From Urophycis tenuis (Eukaryota; Chordata; Actinopteri; Gadiformes; Phycidae): a stretch of DNA of 64,000 nucleotides. The DNA is taken from positions 7,756,658-7,820,657 of the forward strand of contig JAXIVH010000008.1 of NCBI GenBank assembly GCA_036785325.1, written 5' to 3'. The notes under the pieces are model-generated. The model ran no database searches and was not told where the DNA came from. It saw only the letters and a list, made by a program, of their open reading frames with translations. A program made the translations under genes and the position numbers. Below are positions 25,848 through 37,483 of this stretch, piece by piece; within the stretch, counting starts at the first letter, position 1; each line of letters starts with the position of its first letter.

Positions 25848-26135
25848 GCAGCCGCGGCCTACTGGTTAGGGCTTCGGACTTGTAACCGGAGGGTTGCCGA
25901 TTTGAACCCCGACCAGTACGAACGGCTGAAGTGCCTGTGAGCAAGGCACCTAACCCCTCACTGCTCCCCGAGCGCCGCTGTTGGCAGCTCACTGCCTCGG
26001 CATTAGTGTGCTTCACCTCACTGTGTGCCTCACCATCACTGTGTGCTGAGTGTATTTCCACTAATTTACGATTGGGTTAAATGCAGAGACCAAATTTCCC
26101 TCCCTGGAACAAAAGAGTACTTCTTCTTCTTCTTC
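25848..26135 (+). mobile_element. tRNA-derived SINE flanked by (CTT)n
   Basis: GGGGCAGCCGCGGCCTACTG then GTTAGGGCTTCGGACTTG gives a tRNA-like A-box, and GAGGGTTGCCGATTTGAACC a B-box. A tRNA-unrelated body follows (GAGCAAGGCACCTAACCCC and a short repeated CTCACTGTGTG). CTTCTTCTT runs lie on both sides (about 25820 and 26118), which could be the target duplication or the tail. Confidence 0.7.
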
Positions 26136-26602
26136 TTCATACATTTAAATAATTTCAGGTGAATGTAGCCTATGATTTGCAATAGGCTAGGCCCTAACCT
26201 ATCATCTGTTGTTGATTACCTGTAGGAAATAAGAAAAAAACTCAGTGAAACACCACTAGGAGGCGGCGCTCAGCTTTAAGTAGCCGATCTAATCGGAAAG
26301 TTAGCTGAAAACCTCCTCCCGACCAGGTTTGGTTGCCGGCATAAGTTACCATGGTGATATAACGACGCCTGCTTAGCTATTTTACATCATACAACATTAG
26401 ATTCATGTAAATAATTATTTGTGGAGCTACACCATTTTTGTTTAAGGAGTTGCCATCTATTGGACACAAGAAGGACTTTGTGAGTTAATCATCAAACGAC
26501 AAATTGATAGTGTCTTGTGTAATGCACTTATTTTATGGGTCACCTTAATCATTATCAGAAAAATTGCCCCCCCCCCCCCCCCCCCCCCCCCGCCCAGGGA
26601 TT

Positions 26603-29600
26603 TTAATTAGGAGACGCCACTGAAGCATAGTGAGACCTCCTCTTACAAACAGTTGCAGCGATGTACGCTATTAGCAGGACAACTCCGGCCAGCGTTCCGA
26701 ACAAGGTTCCATAGAACCCTGCCCCCCAGCGGAAGGATTCACACCGCCGGCCGTAGTACTGCTCAAAGGACGACGTGCGGCACCTACATTTAAAACGGAA
26801 ACACGACAGATCGTTTTCCAGGGATTCTAATTGCACTCATGCCATTCACATTCTATCCTTGGGCGTTTTTGTGTGTGAGTGTGTTAATCCTACCGACATA
26901 TAGGACCATCTTTGATGTGATTCAGACATTCTCCATGGTGATGACAGTAGCCCAGGATTCTCTTACAAGGTCCCTCGCATTCCCAGCGACCATTGCTCAA
27001 CTCGGCGGTATAGTTGGCATATCCACAGCGCACATACGGCTTCAAGTCAGTAGTGTCTGTTTGATGAGGTAAACCATGTGTACAACTTTCAATAGTATCT
27101 GTTGACGAAAACACAAACTCTCTAAAAACTTATTGGTGGACAATGCCACTCACTTTTAATGCCGGAAGGCTGCAAGCGAAGACCATTGAGCTCAACAGTG
27201 ACATTCCCGAAGGTGTGACTTATGGTGTCGAGGGCAGAAGTGTCATTGAAGAGGTCCCTCAGTACGTCATCAATGTCAGTGTTAAGAAACTGGATGTGGG
27301 TGTCATTGTTTGGATAGTTGTATTCAACTATAATCTCAGTGATGATCCCTGCTCTACGCAAGAACAAAGCAAAATAAGGAAACAAACGCATATAAGGTGA
27401 AAGACAACATAAACAGCAATGGCAGGTGATGTAAATCATATGTTAAATAATAATAATGATAATAATAATAATAATGATAAAACATGTGTTAAATCAGTGA
27501 CCCAAAGCAAATGAAAGGAATGACAATGCGATGTCTTACTTTAATTCCACAATTTGTACTTGCTTGAAGTTTTGCGCGTCCGCCTTTCTGCACAGAGGCT
27601 CAAGCTGGAAAGAAGACCAAATGTATTACCTATGAATACTAAATTGAATTTGGAATAAATTATAATATAATTTATTATATTATAATATATAGTCATAATT
27701 ATAAATAAATGATAATATAATGATAATAATAATAATAGTGTAAGTAGTAGTAGTCTTGGTAGGAGTAGAATTATTAAAGACACTACCTGAGTTGTAAGAG
27801 TTTGGATGAATTGTTGAGACTGGGGTGAGTTTATGTCATTGAAGGCCTCCTCAAATTTGTAAGGGAAAAGTGTAACTTTCCTGATGCCTCACCATCTACA
27901 AAGCATTATACCAACAAAACAACTGTTCATATTAAAACATTTTGAATTAAATATAACATGTTAAACGTAGCAAAAGCATCCTTTATATTGTTACCAGCCA
28001 GGGCAGTGAATGAGGAGGACAAGATAAATCAAGGAATAATCCCTCACCGATGACAACTGCTGTCACGTTCTGCCCAAGGACGCAGGTATCGCCATACGTA
28101 TAATCTGTGCAGTGACACTGGCATCGGCCCAGCATGGGGTTGAACCCACAAGGGCTCCCATTGCACTGGCAGTCCTCTGCTCCACAGTCAGTGGGTCACT
28201 GGGGTGGAGGGTATCACTGTGGCATTTTGGAATGGCCCACTGGTGGTTGTTGAGTGATTGGCGGATGTTGTAGGTACATTAATACTGACAGTCGAAATGG
28301 GAGATGTTGTCATGGTAGAGGACTGGGATGTTGTTGTCTGTGCGTGAGTAATCACTGATGTGGTTGTGTTGTAAGTGGTAAAGGGCATGTTTGTTGTAGA
28401 GACAGTTGTTGTTGTTGTATGTGTGTGAGTATTCGCTGATGTGGTTGTGTCAGAAGTGGTAAAGGGCATGTTTGTTGTAGAGACAGTTGTTGTTGTTGTT
28501 GTAAGTGCGTGAGTATTCACTAATGTGGTTGTGTCGGAAGTGGTAAAGGGCATGTTTGTTGTAGAGACAGTTGGTGTTGTAAGTGCGTGAGTATTCGCTG
28601 ATGTGGTTGTGTCGGAAGTGGTAAAGGGCATGTTTGTTGTAGAGACAGTTGTAAGTGCATGAGTATTCGCTAATGTGGTTGTGTCGGAAGTGGTAAAGGG
28701 CATGTTTGTTGTAGAGACAGTTGTTGTTGTTGTATGTGTGTGAGTATTCGCTGATGTGGTTGTGTCGGAAGTGCTAAAAGGCATGTTTGTTGTAGAGACA
28801 GTTGTTGTCTGTGCGTGAGTATTCGCTGATGTGGTTGTGTAGGAAGAGGAAAAGGGCATGTTTGTTGTTGAGACAGTTGTTGTTGTGGTGGTGGTGGTGG
28901 GGGTGAAACTGACAGACACAGCTTTAGTTGTTGTAGTTGGAGAATTTATAATGACTGTAGGCCTATGTGTGGTTTCCATGGTGGGGTGAACGGGAGATGT
29001 TGACATGGTTAGAACAGGTGTTGGTGTGTTTGTGGTGCTGCTGGTTGATATTTTGTCCGTTGTGTGACGAGGAGATGTGGCCGATGTTGACATTGTTGTG
29101 GTTGGGTTGTCTGTTGTTTGAACAGGTGAAGGTTGTGATGAATCAGCTGCTGTTGAAGGCGACGGTGATGCTGCAGAAACACTTGTAGGTATGGATGTTG
29201 TTTGTGGTGCTTCTGTTGTGGATCCAGTGTTGTCTACCATGGAAGATGTTGGAGGTTCTGTTGCATTCATCGTAGAACTACTTGGCAGTGCCAACCTGGC
29301 GTGCTGCCTGTCTGGACACACAATTCATCGACTATTCAGAACACATTTTAAATCTTAGGAGAGTAAATAAAGGTCTATTCATCTCACATGATCCATATCT
29401 AGGCTACTGTAACTCTGCAAGACAGCGGCTTACTGAAAGCAAATTAAGTTAATTTGGAATTAACTTGTCTGAATGTGGGTAAGACAGAAAACGGCAATTT
29501 ACAGATATGTCGGTGTATCCCTTTAATGGTTTTTGAATGATGCTTATCCAATGTTCAGTTTTGAATGTAAACCAATCACCAATCTATGAATTCAATTCCC

Positions 29601-29884
29601 CAGACTGCGAGGTCTTTGGACTCTGGGTTATCCTTGGTTTCTGATGTATTATCTGCTTTTTCTTTCCCTTCTTAAAAAAGTTATTGCATATTTTACATTA
29701 AATCAAATAAATCAAACATACATGTCCAAAACACAATACATTACTTCAAGAAACAAATAACCATACCTTCTCCGAGAACCAAAACCAACATTGCAGAAAC
29801 TGCAATAATTGTCACGGCAGCACCTATAACAGTGACAGAGAGAGTCTTCCAGTTGAAGATCCCAGAGGAAATCCGCTCTGTCAT
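26603..29884 (-). pseudogene. Transmembrane mucin, EGF-SEA-EGF-TM type, copy 1, frame disrupted
   Basis: Seven minus-strand exons are readable: 29767-29884, 28048-29311, an SEA exon ending near 27898, 27540-27604, 27154-27353, 26894-27056 and 26603-26783. Exon 1 encodes MTERISSGIFNWKTLSVTVI and a hydrophobic signal/anchor segment; its phase fits exon 2 through CCAG|AC. Exon 2 is a Thr/Ser-rich mucin domain with seven NMPF-containing units. Compared with copy 2 it lacks 2 bases near 28196, giving PVTH and a stop before the first EGF-like module, and the SEA exon lacks 16 bases near 27860, giving a second frame change. Together these are -18, but the first reaches a stop at once. Later exons (SEA, EGF2, TM, tail KRRSHYASVASPN) stay intact. 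Read as a recent pseudogene, a secreted mucin stub of about 415 residues, or an assembly error. Confidence 0.75.
28315..28890 (-). repeat. Mucin repeat array of copy 1 (seven VSTTNMPF units)
   Basis: Seven tandem units of 24-28 residues with core VSTTNMPF(T/S)TSDTTTSANTH and a variable poly-Thr linker. Linker length varies through GTT expansion. The neighbouring paralogue has a single related unit (VPATNMPFSTSD). Confidence 0.9.
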
Positions 29885-30420
29885 TTTGGAACGTTGACAA
29901 TCCTTAAATCGGCTTTACAAATGAAATGGCAGATAGTTTCAACGTCCATCCATCCTGTATCCTCAAGCAAAAATTCCAAAAAAGTACTTCATACTTCACT
30001 GCATTCTCTGTATGCGATGCCGTTTCAGGTGATCACACTGCTATGCTCTAACTTAGTGTGAGTTTTGAGGCATAGAGGAGATCCTGTGTGAGGCTCAGGT
30101 GTGGATCAGGTGAGAGTGTGGTCATAAACATGTACACAAAGACGAACAGTGATGGGACCTTGTGGTACTGTGCCAAGGTCGACTCCCAGGCATTTTACAT
30201 GCATGTGTTGTCCTCCACAACGTGAGGTGGGACTGTGGACAGGGTTACGGTTTGTTTGGGTGTGTGTGCGTGCATGTATTCCCTCTGTGTTTGTGTTGGG
30301 TGTGTATGTCTGGATAAAGAGAGATGAATTGTCAACTGATATTGTTGATGCTTGGTTATGGGAGGGCTGCTTGGATGCTCACCACACTGTAAATTTGACC
30401 GCCCGGGTAAGAACTGAATC
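29885..30420 (-). promoter_or_regulatory. Upstream region of mucin copy 1
   Basis: Non-coding on the minus strand immediately upstream of the putative start codon at 29884. No TATA box or recognisable site stands out, so this is a positional call only. Confidence 0.25.
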
Positions 30421-30439
30421 AAATTGCTATTTCGGATCT

Positions 30440-30720
30440 TACTGTAAAAAAAAAACCTGTAGAAAAACAGTAATATTCTGGCAGCTAGGGCACCAAAAAA
30501 TACTGCAAAAAGGGAAATATCAGTACTGTGAAAAAAATTGTAATTTACTGTAATTCAAATATGCTTTATGGGTTTCATTTTACATGGCTTTTTGTGTATT
30601 TTTACTGTTTAATGACGGATATTTACACCTGTAAAAACAGTCAAATGATCTATAAATATGGTAGAACACTTCTATAATACAAATACTCATCTTAAAATTG
30701 CAGACAAGAACTGTTAATAG
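30440..30720. repeat. AT-rich interspersed repeat with TACTGTAAAA motifs
   Basis: Repeated TACTGTAAAA/TTTACTGT and CAGTAATATTCTGGCAGC motifs in both orientations between 30440 and 30640, the pattern of a common fish repeat that can fold back on itself. Exact family not determined. Confidence 0.45.
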
Positions 30721-31551
30721 ATGAGTTTTATTATGTAATTTTATATGAAAAATCTTTATTTAATCACTATTTAATGTAATAAAATGATCACCCATAAAAC
30801 ATTTGATTTACCTTTCAAAAAAGGTCAAAATACTGTTGTAATACAGATCCCCGATAATAAATCAGGACACACTTGATGTCCTCAACATTTCTTAATTATG
30901 GAAGCTTACTGTATACAGTGTATGTTACTCTAATTATGGGTTACAGTATTTAACTTTGACTTTGTATTACTGTATCCCATTAAGGAAGTAATCTCCTTTA
31001 AGTCCTGTACTGTACTTTTTAAGTTTTTTGCACATATTCAGTAACAATAAACCCTAAAGATTAAGGTTAAAAAGTAAGAGGCAAATTCAAATGAACGGAG
31101 TGTCAAAAGTTTTCATAAAAACACGTTATTATAAATATATATATTTTTAAAACACTTTAAAACTTCATTTTTATTCATTTAATTCAAGACTTAAAATCTA
31201 ACAGCAGTATGAAACTCTATAAAACTCACTCACCCTCTCTCATGCACACATACACGCGCACACACACAAAAAACACAAAGCCATTTTGAATGGCCCTTTA
31301 AAACTGAACAACATAGCAGGATTCTAAACAGGATTTTACACTGTTAACTTAAATTAAACAACTTAGGAGATATCACCATTTGTGTGAACCTATCCATCCT
31401 TCAAGTGAGCAAAACTAAATGAATATGTGACTTATGAATGTTTCTCTCCCTCTGGAAGGTAGTTAGGCTGCCAATTTACTCCAGCATAAATATCTTGCTG
31501 GTTGAAGCGGTTTCTTGAAAAAGTGCTTTCAGCGTCTTTTCTTTTTGGTTG
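30721..31551. other. AT-rich, nothing recognised
   Basis: Low-complexity AT-rich sequence with no supportable gene. It may belong to the 3' flank of the SAMD3-like remnant. Confidence 0.4.
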
Positions 31552-34116
31552 TCAGACTTTTGAGAGGGTGTTGTCACAACCTAACACATCTCCCTCTTCT
31601 GTAACATCCCCAAATGTTTTGTGGTACTTGGCGACAACATCCCTTGCTATCTCGGCACACTGTGACCTACTTGGGTTTATGCAGTGACATATAACTGCAT
31701 CGACCATCATTCTTATCATCTTGAGTCTGTCAGACTGAGCTGCTCGTACTCCTCTGTCCATAGATTGCCTGAGTCCAAGAGTCAATCCCCAAGGGATTTG
31801 GAAATCTTTGAGCCACTGAGATGACGGGAGAGTGTAGGGAGAAGACATGGTGGTGTCACCAGAGGTAGACAATGTTGCCGTCAGTGTTGCAGGGGGTGTA
31901 GTGCACAGTGGCTGTGTAGTACAATCTGTGGAAAGGGAAAAAAGCTTGAAGAATTGGAAGTAATGTTAGGGGATGTTACAGGTGTATGTGAAGTGCGTTT
32001 CTGGTGTGACTGTATGTTTGCGTTTGTAAATGTTTGATGTCTTTTCCTTGGACAGTGCGTGTAGTGTTGTAAATGAATGAAGTGCTGTTATCTACTTTGG
32101 GATAGTTTGTGGATGTGGGTTTCTGTGCATGGCTTTGTGTGCATATGGAAAAAGCTTTCTTAAAAGATTTTCCATGGGTGTAAAACTACAACAATGAAAA
32201 TACAACTGAACTAATACACTCATTTAACCAACCTCTTCTTTGGAAGGCGTCAATGACCTTTCGACACTGACAGGGCGTGCATAAATCACTGACATCATCC
32301 TCTTTCACATAGTGTAGATCTCCTATTTTGTCAATTCCAACAACTACCAGCTTTTGTAGCCGTTCCTCGTCTAGTCTTGGAAGGACAGCTTCTCTTTTTC
32401 CTCTTTCACTACACATGGCCTGTTGCTTGCATCATTCCCAGCATGATGAAATTGTAAAATGGACCTGTTCAACTGGCGATATGTAAAGTGTTTCTCTACT
32501 TTCACAAGATGCTTAATGTAAAGTGCCAAATCATAAGACACAACTCCCTTAAACAAGGAAGCAGACATGGAAGTGTTTGAGGCTGTTGAAAACAGAATCA
32601 AATTGTATTCCATTTACAATGGGCTGGCCATCATGGACCTGCGAAACACTTTCCTTGTAACCTTCAACTGTCCTTTTTGGGGCTACCCTTACAGGATTCC
32701 CTGAAATGCCTCCCTGTCAATTGAGCAGCGGCAAAACAAAAAAATTCTTACTTTTACTGGAATTTTCAACAAATCCTCCAATACAATGGGAACCAAGAAT
32801 GTCCCTTGATATAACTACCAATCCTGCTTTTAGATTGCCACTAACCTATGTTGCTGTTACTTGTCCACAGGAAAAATAATGGCACGACATAACATAATAA
32901 GAGACAAACAGAGGGTGACGGTTTAGGGATTTATTACCGTATTTACAAAAATGAAGCAGGTGATGGTTTATGTAATTGTAGGGGGGGTGTATGCTGTGTA
33001 AAACAGAACAGAAAATAAACCTAGAACTGGCTAACTCCACAAAGAAAAGCAACCTTACTGGCTCCCGACCATGAACAAAAACACAAGGGAATAAGAGTGA
33101 GTCTTCCGGGGAAACTACCTTCCCTACACTCCCTGAACCTAACGTAAAATGGTGTACAAACCCGTCACCAATCACCACCAGCTCAACAATGATAAAAATA
33201 ATTAAGGAGATTGTTAATAGTGGGTAGCCCGTAAGGACTACACACTAAAGGAGTTTAACTGAGGTTTAACAACTATTCAAACAAAAGACAATGGCGGTGC
33301 GTGGCGCCAACACAATGCCACACAGCCCAGCAAAGACAAAAGATGCAGCAACAGAGACAGCAGCCCGCATGACGAGAGACGGAATTGCGAGAGCTGGGAA
33401 GGACCAACCAGGATCCCGGACGCGACCGTCTTTTATAGACCACGCCCGACCATGCAATTAGCCCCATCTCGGGGAATGCCTACAGGGGGAGACAAAGACA
33501 CCAGTGACAGCAGATGCAAAGACAATACATTCTCCCACAATATTTAGGACTCCAGCAGTCTCTGCATAACAGTTGCAAAGTCAAATTCTTCAATGTCTTT
33601 TAAATCAGAAATCAAAGGAGAGAAAATTTTGGCTTGCCCAAAGAAGCGAAAGTCTTCCTACCTGCAGAGCAAAACTAACTGCATTGGATCAACACATGAT
33701 CGATTGTGGGGTAATATGTCACAAAGGGTCATGTAGACAGCCAGGATTTTATAGTTTCCACGAGCAGATCCAAGAGGGTTTACTACCTCCAATGAATCCT
33801 GGTATAATACTATAGACAGGGATGAGGGATAATTTTTCAGCAGAACATTCTCTGTAATTACTTTTGCATCTGTCACATCCTCCAGTACATTACTCCTACA
33901 GTCAGACATCAGGCCTAATTTAATCTTGGTTTGTCTATACTGCTCTTTGACGGTTTCCTGGGTGAGGAGAGCCTTTAGGGTATCCTTGATTGGAACATAC
34001 TGAAAATACCGTTCAATATATGACACTTGCGTGCCCACAAATTTGAAAACTTCAACTTCACTCTGTAGATAAAGACGCAGGTAGTGAACAAATTGGGGCA
34101 ATACATTTACAGACAC
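31552..34116 (-). pseudogene. Decayed SAMD3-like multicopy teleost gene
   Basis: Minus-strand fragments lie in the order of a multicopy fish family often named SAMD3-like. 34116-33658 has YLQSEVEVFKFVGTQVSYIE and LYQDSLEVVNPLGSARGNYK. 32613-32371 has LFKGVVSYDLALYIKHLVKV and NRSILQFHHAGND. 32360-32240 is a SAM-like helix set (LVVVGIDKIGDL, CRKVIDAFQRRG). 31872-31552 has WLKDFQIPWG and INPSRSQCAEIARDVVAKYH. The second and third pieces are joined by a frame change and parts of the usual protein are missing, so it is probably dead. The family's spread suggests a link with mobile DNA; its biochemical role is not known to me. Confidence 0.5.
32849..33539 (-). mobile_element. Probable solo LTR, minus strand
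   Basis: On the minus strand the 691-bp segment starts TGTGGGAGAATG and ends CAGCAACA (TG...CA). It contains a GC-box-like GGGCGTGG next to TATAAAAG (about 33430), and AATAAA about 500 bp further on (about 32930). No flanking gag or pol is present. It sits between two SAMD3-like exons. I could not see a clear target-site duplication, so the borders are provisional. Confidence 0.5.
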
Positions 34117-34208
34117 AACACAAGCTTATTCATATTAAACAAATCCACTTCAAGAAAAAATTTGTGTCATAAAATTCAAGTTTTAATGTCAGCAAGTATC
34201 ACTTGACT

Positions 34209-34980
34209 TAGGGCTGCTCCATTATGTCAAAAATGATAATCACGATTATTTTGATTGAGATTGTAATTGCGATTATTAAAGACGATTATTCATTGATTTT
34301 TTTTTTTTAATCAAAAAATGTTTTTGATGGTGGGACTCAAACATAGGTCCGTTGTGGTGGCAAAATATAATATATAATTGACACTTCTCTTGCAACTTTT
34401 CCGCGACATTCGTCATAAAGGGCAGGCAGCGCAATTCTACTGAAATGGTGACGTGGTGGTAACACATAGTTGGTGGTGGTTACACTTGTCCAATGTGTTT
34501 ATCAGTTTATTGAATGCCGGGTCGCTAATGGTGCTGATAGGGCACATGTCTTTTGCAATAATGTATGCAATTGCATCTGTTATTTCTTTATGCCTGCGGG
34601 AGCTGGCTGGATATGGGGTGGCATTGTATAGGGTCTCCTTAATTGAGGACTGTGTTGCGGTGGCAGGAGTGGAGGAGCTTTTAATTTTTTCCTTCATTGC
34701 TTGGTCATGTATTACTCTGTGTGCGGACTTTTAAGTGGTTAAATAGATTGGTCGTATTCGCTTTAGGTGCAGACATGGTCGCGTGACATATCTTGCAAGT
34801 TTTCAGGCGGGGGCGGGGCGCAGCGGAGTGCGCAGGTGGAGAAAGAAGGGTTCGCTCCATTTACCACACAAAACACGGCGGGTGGCAGAATGATCGTTTT
34901 ATTACGATTATCTTGATTTAATGATCGAGGGAAGCCAAAATCGTAATCGAAATCGAAATTCAATTAATCGCCCAGCCCTA
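34209..34980. mobile_element. hAT transposon, non-autonomous, 8-bp TSD
   Basis: The element begins TAGGGCTGCTCC and ends CGCCCAGCCCTA (inverted ends, imperfect) and is flanked by identical 8-bp ACTTGACT at 34201-34208 and 34981-34988, the hAT hallmark. An open minus-strand segment at 34437-34697 reads like the N-terminal half of ZBED/hAT transposases (ITDAIAYIIAKDMCPISTIS, then FNKLINTLD). Only part of the transposase survives, so it needs a helper. Confidence 0.88.
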
Positions 34981-34988
34981 ACTTGACT

Positions 34989-36179
34989 GGTGGTGGACTA
35001 AGTCTAGTCCAAATAGCCTAATATAATCAGCCTAATATAATAATAGCCAAATCACATCATGTAGTGTAGGTAATTGTTTCCTACAAGATTTCGGACAGGT
35101 CTGCTACCATGTCCAAGCAACGAATTAGCCTAATTGTAGCCTCCTCTCACTGGCTAAAAAAACTAATGCACCATCATATTTCTACCTAAATGCCAAAAGA
35201 ATATCGATGAAAAAGAAAGGTATCTACAAGCAGCAATTATGAACGTTGGCTAAATGCGGCAAAGCATTTTAATGCCAATGTATCAAAGTTAGCATATCTG
35301 CTGCTGCATTGACTTTCTAGCTAGCGTTCTGTAGGCGGGTAGGCTACTAGGTAGTTATCGCTAAGTAGGCTAGTGACACTGCATTTAGCTCAGCTATATT
35401 TGCTTGTTCGCAACATCCTATATTGTTATCCTCCTTCTGTACACACTGTCCTTAAGTGAACCGTATCTGTGGCGAAACCTCAACAGTGGCTTACCTTATT
35501 AAATGTGACTACTAGTGTTTGCAATGGCAGAGAATGTCTGAAGACACGCCTCTAGCTCCAACTGTGGCTTATCGTCGGTCGGTCTCGACTCGTGAGCTGT
35601 GATTGGCTTGAGAGACATTACGTGCCGAAACCGGCCGAAACGTACAGCAGTTACAGCAAGTAGAATCTCGTTGTACTGTAAACATGTAAACATCACACCC
35701 ATTGAAATGCATGGCGAAACTTTGTATGCCAAGATGGCAGTTGTTTGCACATGTCCCGCCTCTTTCGGTGCCGTTGCTCCAATCATTTTTGCAGGTCCCA
35801 CATGGTCACACTTTTTGCGACACTTGGAAGTTATTTTCAATCATCTTTATTTGTCAAAACAGACATGGCCCTTAAGCTGTTCTGCGATAGCTGACCGCGA
35901 GCGATGACGTCTTTCTGTTAGTGCCGGTGTTGTTATGCCGTAGATGAAGTTCGTTCAGTGTCGTTTTTATGCCCCTTAGACCTCGGAAAAATGGAGATAC
36001 AGCTCTCCCCCTATATATACATTTACATAGGGCCCTGGTCTTGCTAAGACCAAATAGTTGCCCGAAAGGTCTGGCCAATATGGCCACGAGTGAGAGGACT
36101 TGCCTAGAAGGACTTTGAGTCAACTCCTGTACAATAATCCCGCCTTGCAAATATTACCCAAGATGCAATATTAGCTACA
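34989..36179. other. Unassigned; possible 5' end of the SAMD3-like gene
   Basis: No coding match recognised. A good minus-strand donor (AATAAG|GTAAGCC, about 35495) could be the first exon of the SAMD3-like gene. Open frames at 35499-35840 (-) and 35872-36150 (-) have no resemblance I can name. Confidence 0.3.
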
Positions 36180-37483
36180 GTACTGTGCTGCTGATAATAT
36201 TGGATTGTGTCTCTGAATAGAACAAAAGCGACAGTGTCATCTATGTAGGCCAAGCCTTTAACCTGCTTCAGTCTTGACTTAGCCAACAGCTGACAGAATG
36301 GGTGGTGAACATGGCTGTAGGAGCCATATATTGTTTTGCTGTTCAGCCATCGGGGTTTGATTTGTTGGGTCTGGTTGCCACGGTGATATGTGAGGTTTGG
36401 GTCGCATGGGCGCCGTAGATGACAGCCGTAGGTTATAATAGGGGCTGAATCACCTGCACTGGGGAGGAGAGAGGTTTCCATCGTATGTTCCATCGTATTT
36501 CCAGCACGTGTATTCGGAAGCCACCAGTGATTTTTTTTTGTGTTATTAAACTCATTGAAACTTACCTGGAATCACCGTGCTTCACTGAGCATCAGCGTGT
36601 CATCCAAATATACAGGACCTGTTCTCAGCCTCTCAAGCGATGTTAAAGGAATTGGAGAAAATTGAAACTGGACAAAATACCTCTCAGGAGCAACAGGATT
36701 CACCAGAAATCCCATTGCACTCTGGAAATGAATGAAGCAAATTAAATTGAGGACGATATTAATCCATGTGACAGTGTTTCAAATATTGAAAGCCACAAAA
36801 CCTCTCAGTCACAATGCTCTTCAACTTCTTCTGCACGTTTAAAGGCAGAAGCTGAGCTTGCAGCATCAACTATGAGGCACAAACTACTAAAGGAAAAGCA
36901 TGCTTTGGAAGAAGAGGAGCAACGGCTGTGAAAAAAGAGCGGAGAGCACAGATATTGTTGACTTCATAGAAAGGCAAGTGAAAATTATGACAGATCCTGT
37001 GTTTGGCAACATACAAGACTCTCAACCAATAACCATTAATAGAACAACAAACAAACCCAAGCCACAGTTTCGTCTAAACAGTTTTGTCGAAACAAAGGTA
37101 GCAGCTTTGCTTCTATGGTAGGCCTGGTGGAGAACAAACAGCAGTCTGCAAGGAAAGAAAAGGAAACTAAACAAACAGGAAGGAAAGCATGTATCTGCTG
37201 TGGAGGACAACACACATTAGATGTATGTGTACGGATAGGAAGAATGCCTCATGAGAGGAAAACAGGCTTCTTAAAGGAAAATGGTATCTGTTTTGGCTGC
37301 TTGTGTACAGGACACATCAGTAAAGATTGTCAAAAAAGGATTTCCTGCTCAAGGTGTAGCCTTAAACATCCTACTATACTTCACAAGGAACCCGTTAATG
37401 ATTCTGAGCAGACGGACAGAAGGCCAGAGCTGCATGTTGACAACACACTGGTGTCAAGTGGTCTTACAGGGACTGGAGACCAG

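Larger units (their letters stand above)
22680..29341. repeat. Segmental duplication, left copy (with mucin copy 1)
   Basis: Direct reading shows collinear similarity with 36180-56825: 22680-22818 matches 36180-36315; 22819-23400 matches 39704-40200; 23420-23640 matches 41020-41220; 23660-24110 matches 42085-43195; mucin exons 26603-29340 match 43293-56825. Both ends fade abruptly (after TTTTAAATCTT near 29355 and 56821). The stretch 24130-26600 is present only in this copy and holds SINE-like pieces and a Myb/SANT exon. Recognising the pair allows insertions in either copy to be read off. Confidence 0.85.

Noticed and set aside
36104..36493. Reverse transcriptase YIDD box in LAYIDDTVAFVLF (minus), also near 22743
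   Set aside because: No other RT motif lies nearby; the match is a short chance resemblance in the duplicated flank, and the protein remains unidentified.
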